Notes under the pieces: model-generated
Told to the model about the DNA's origin: nothing
The model's database searches: none
What the model saw: only the letters and a program-made list of their open reading frames with translations
Part shown: piece after piece, positions 5,976 to 6,119 of the stretch
Layout of the letters: each line of letters begins with the position of its first letter
Numbering within the stretch: the first letter of the stretch is position 1
Translations under genes and position numbers: made by a program
Assembly: GCA_937943665.1 (NCBI GenBank)
Contig: CALEAR010000024.1
Location: 1-6,119, forward strand
Direction of reading: 5' to 3'
Origin: an uncultured Alcanivoracaceae bacterium
Lineage (GTDB): Bacteria; Pseudomonadota; Gammaproteobacteria; Pseudomonadales; Alcanivoracaceae
Length of the DNA: 6,119 nt

Positions 5976-6119
5976 GTGAATAATTTCTTCATCCGAGTTT
6001 ATGCGGGGCTCATGCTCGCTGTGGTGGTGGTGGGGTTGTTATCCTACGGCGGCATTCACTTGGTTAATCAATACCGCTCCATGGAATACCGCGAACACAT
6101 GGCACGCGGTACCTTTTAT
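5976..6119 (+). CDS. rstB: Sensor histidine kinase, RstB-like, 3' end missing
   Basis: Only the first 48 codons are in the window and the frame is open to the last base. The visible part is MNNFFIRVYAG, one transmembrane helix (about 8-27, with four consecutive valines) and the start of a charged periplasmic region (NQYRSMEYREHM). A short cytoplasmic N-terminus, one helix and then a sensor domain fit the RstB class of inner-membrane kinases. The identification rests mainly on its place 28 bp after an RstA-like regulator in the same direction; no catalytic motif (H box, N, G boxes) is visible. A GTG trinucleotide run codes for the valines. Sensor kinase is likely; RstB type is an inference. 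Confidence 0.7.
   Translation, partial: MNNFFIRVYAGLMLAVVVVGLLSYGGIHLVNQYRSMEYREHMARGTFY

Noticed and set aside
6021..6032. GTG trinucleotide run in the kinase gene as a phase-variable repeat
   Set aside because: Only four units and in-frame; length change would add or remove valines in a membrane helix rather than switch the gene off.

Overview
The window looks like a piece of a gammaproteobacterial chromosome, probably marine or Oceanospirillales-like. The reasons are moderate GC, tight operons with ATGA/TAATG overlaps, a TatT-associated TRAP transporter, and a response regulator and kinase pair of RstA/RstB type. The genus cannot be fixed from the sequence. I see no mobile element, RNA gene or CRISPR array.

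Bases 1-3615 (plus strand) hold one compact operon for a tripartite ATP-independent periplasmic (TRAP) transporter: the 3' part of tatT (TPR-like T-component), then dctP (periplasmic solute receptor), dctQ (small membrane subunit), dctM (large membrane subunit), and a 72-residue secreted, charged helical microprotein of unknown function. The genes overlap or nearly touch (20 bp, 4 bp, 1 bp), so they are probably co-transcribed and translationally coupled. This layout is that of the TPR-protein-associated TRAP transporters (TPATs). The receptor lacks both arginines that clamp the carboxylate in classical TRAP receptors, so its ligand may not be a simple organic acid.

Bases 3612-5051 (minus strand) encode a 479-residue aldehyde dehydrogenase with all catalytic residues. 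It converges on the transporter operon, and the two reading frames share a TTAA that supplies both stop codons. No canonical terminator is visible; instead there is a cluster of inverted repeats on both sides of the junction.

Bases 5052-5248 form a divergent control region between the dehydrogenase gene and the regulator gene. It carries an 11-bp direct repeat, three inverted repeats and weak promoter-like elements. Downstream on the plus strand lie an OmpR-family response regulator resembling RstA and the first 48 codons of its partner sensor kinase, resembling RstB.

Inferred logic: the transporter imports an unknown solute, the dehydrogenase may oxidise an aldehyde intermediate, and the two-component system may control the divergent region. 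The sequence directly supports only the proximity and the repeat elements, not these functional links.
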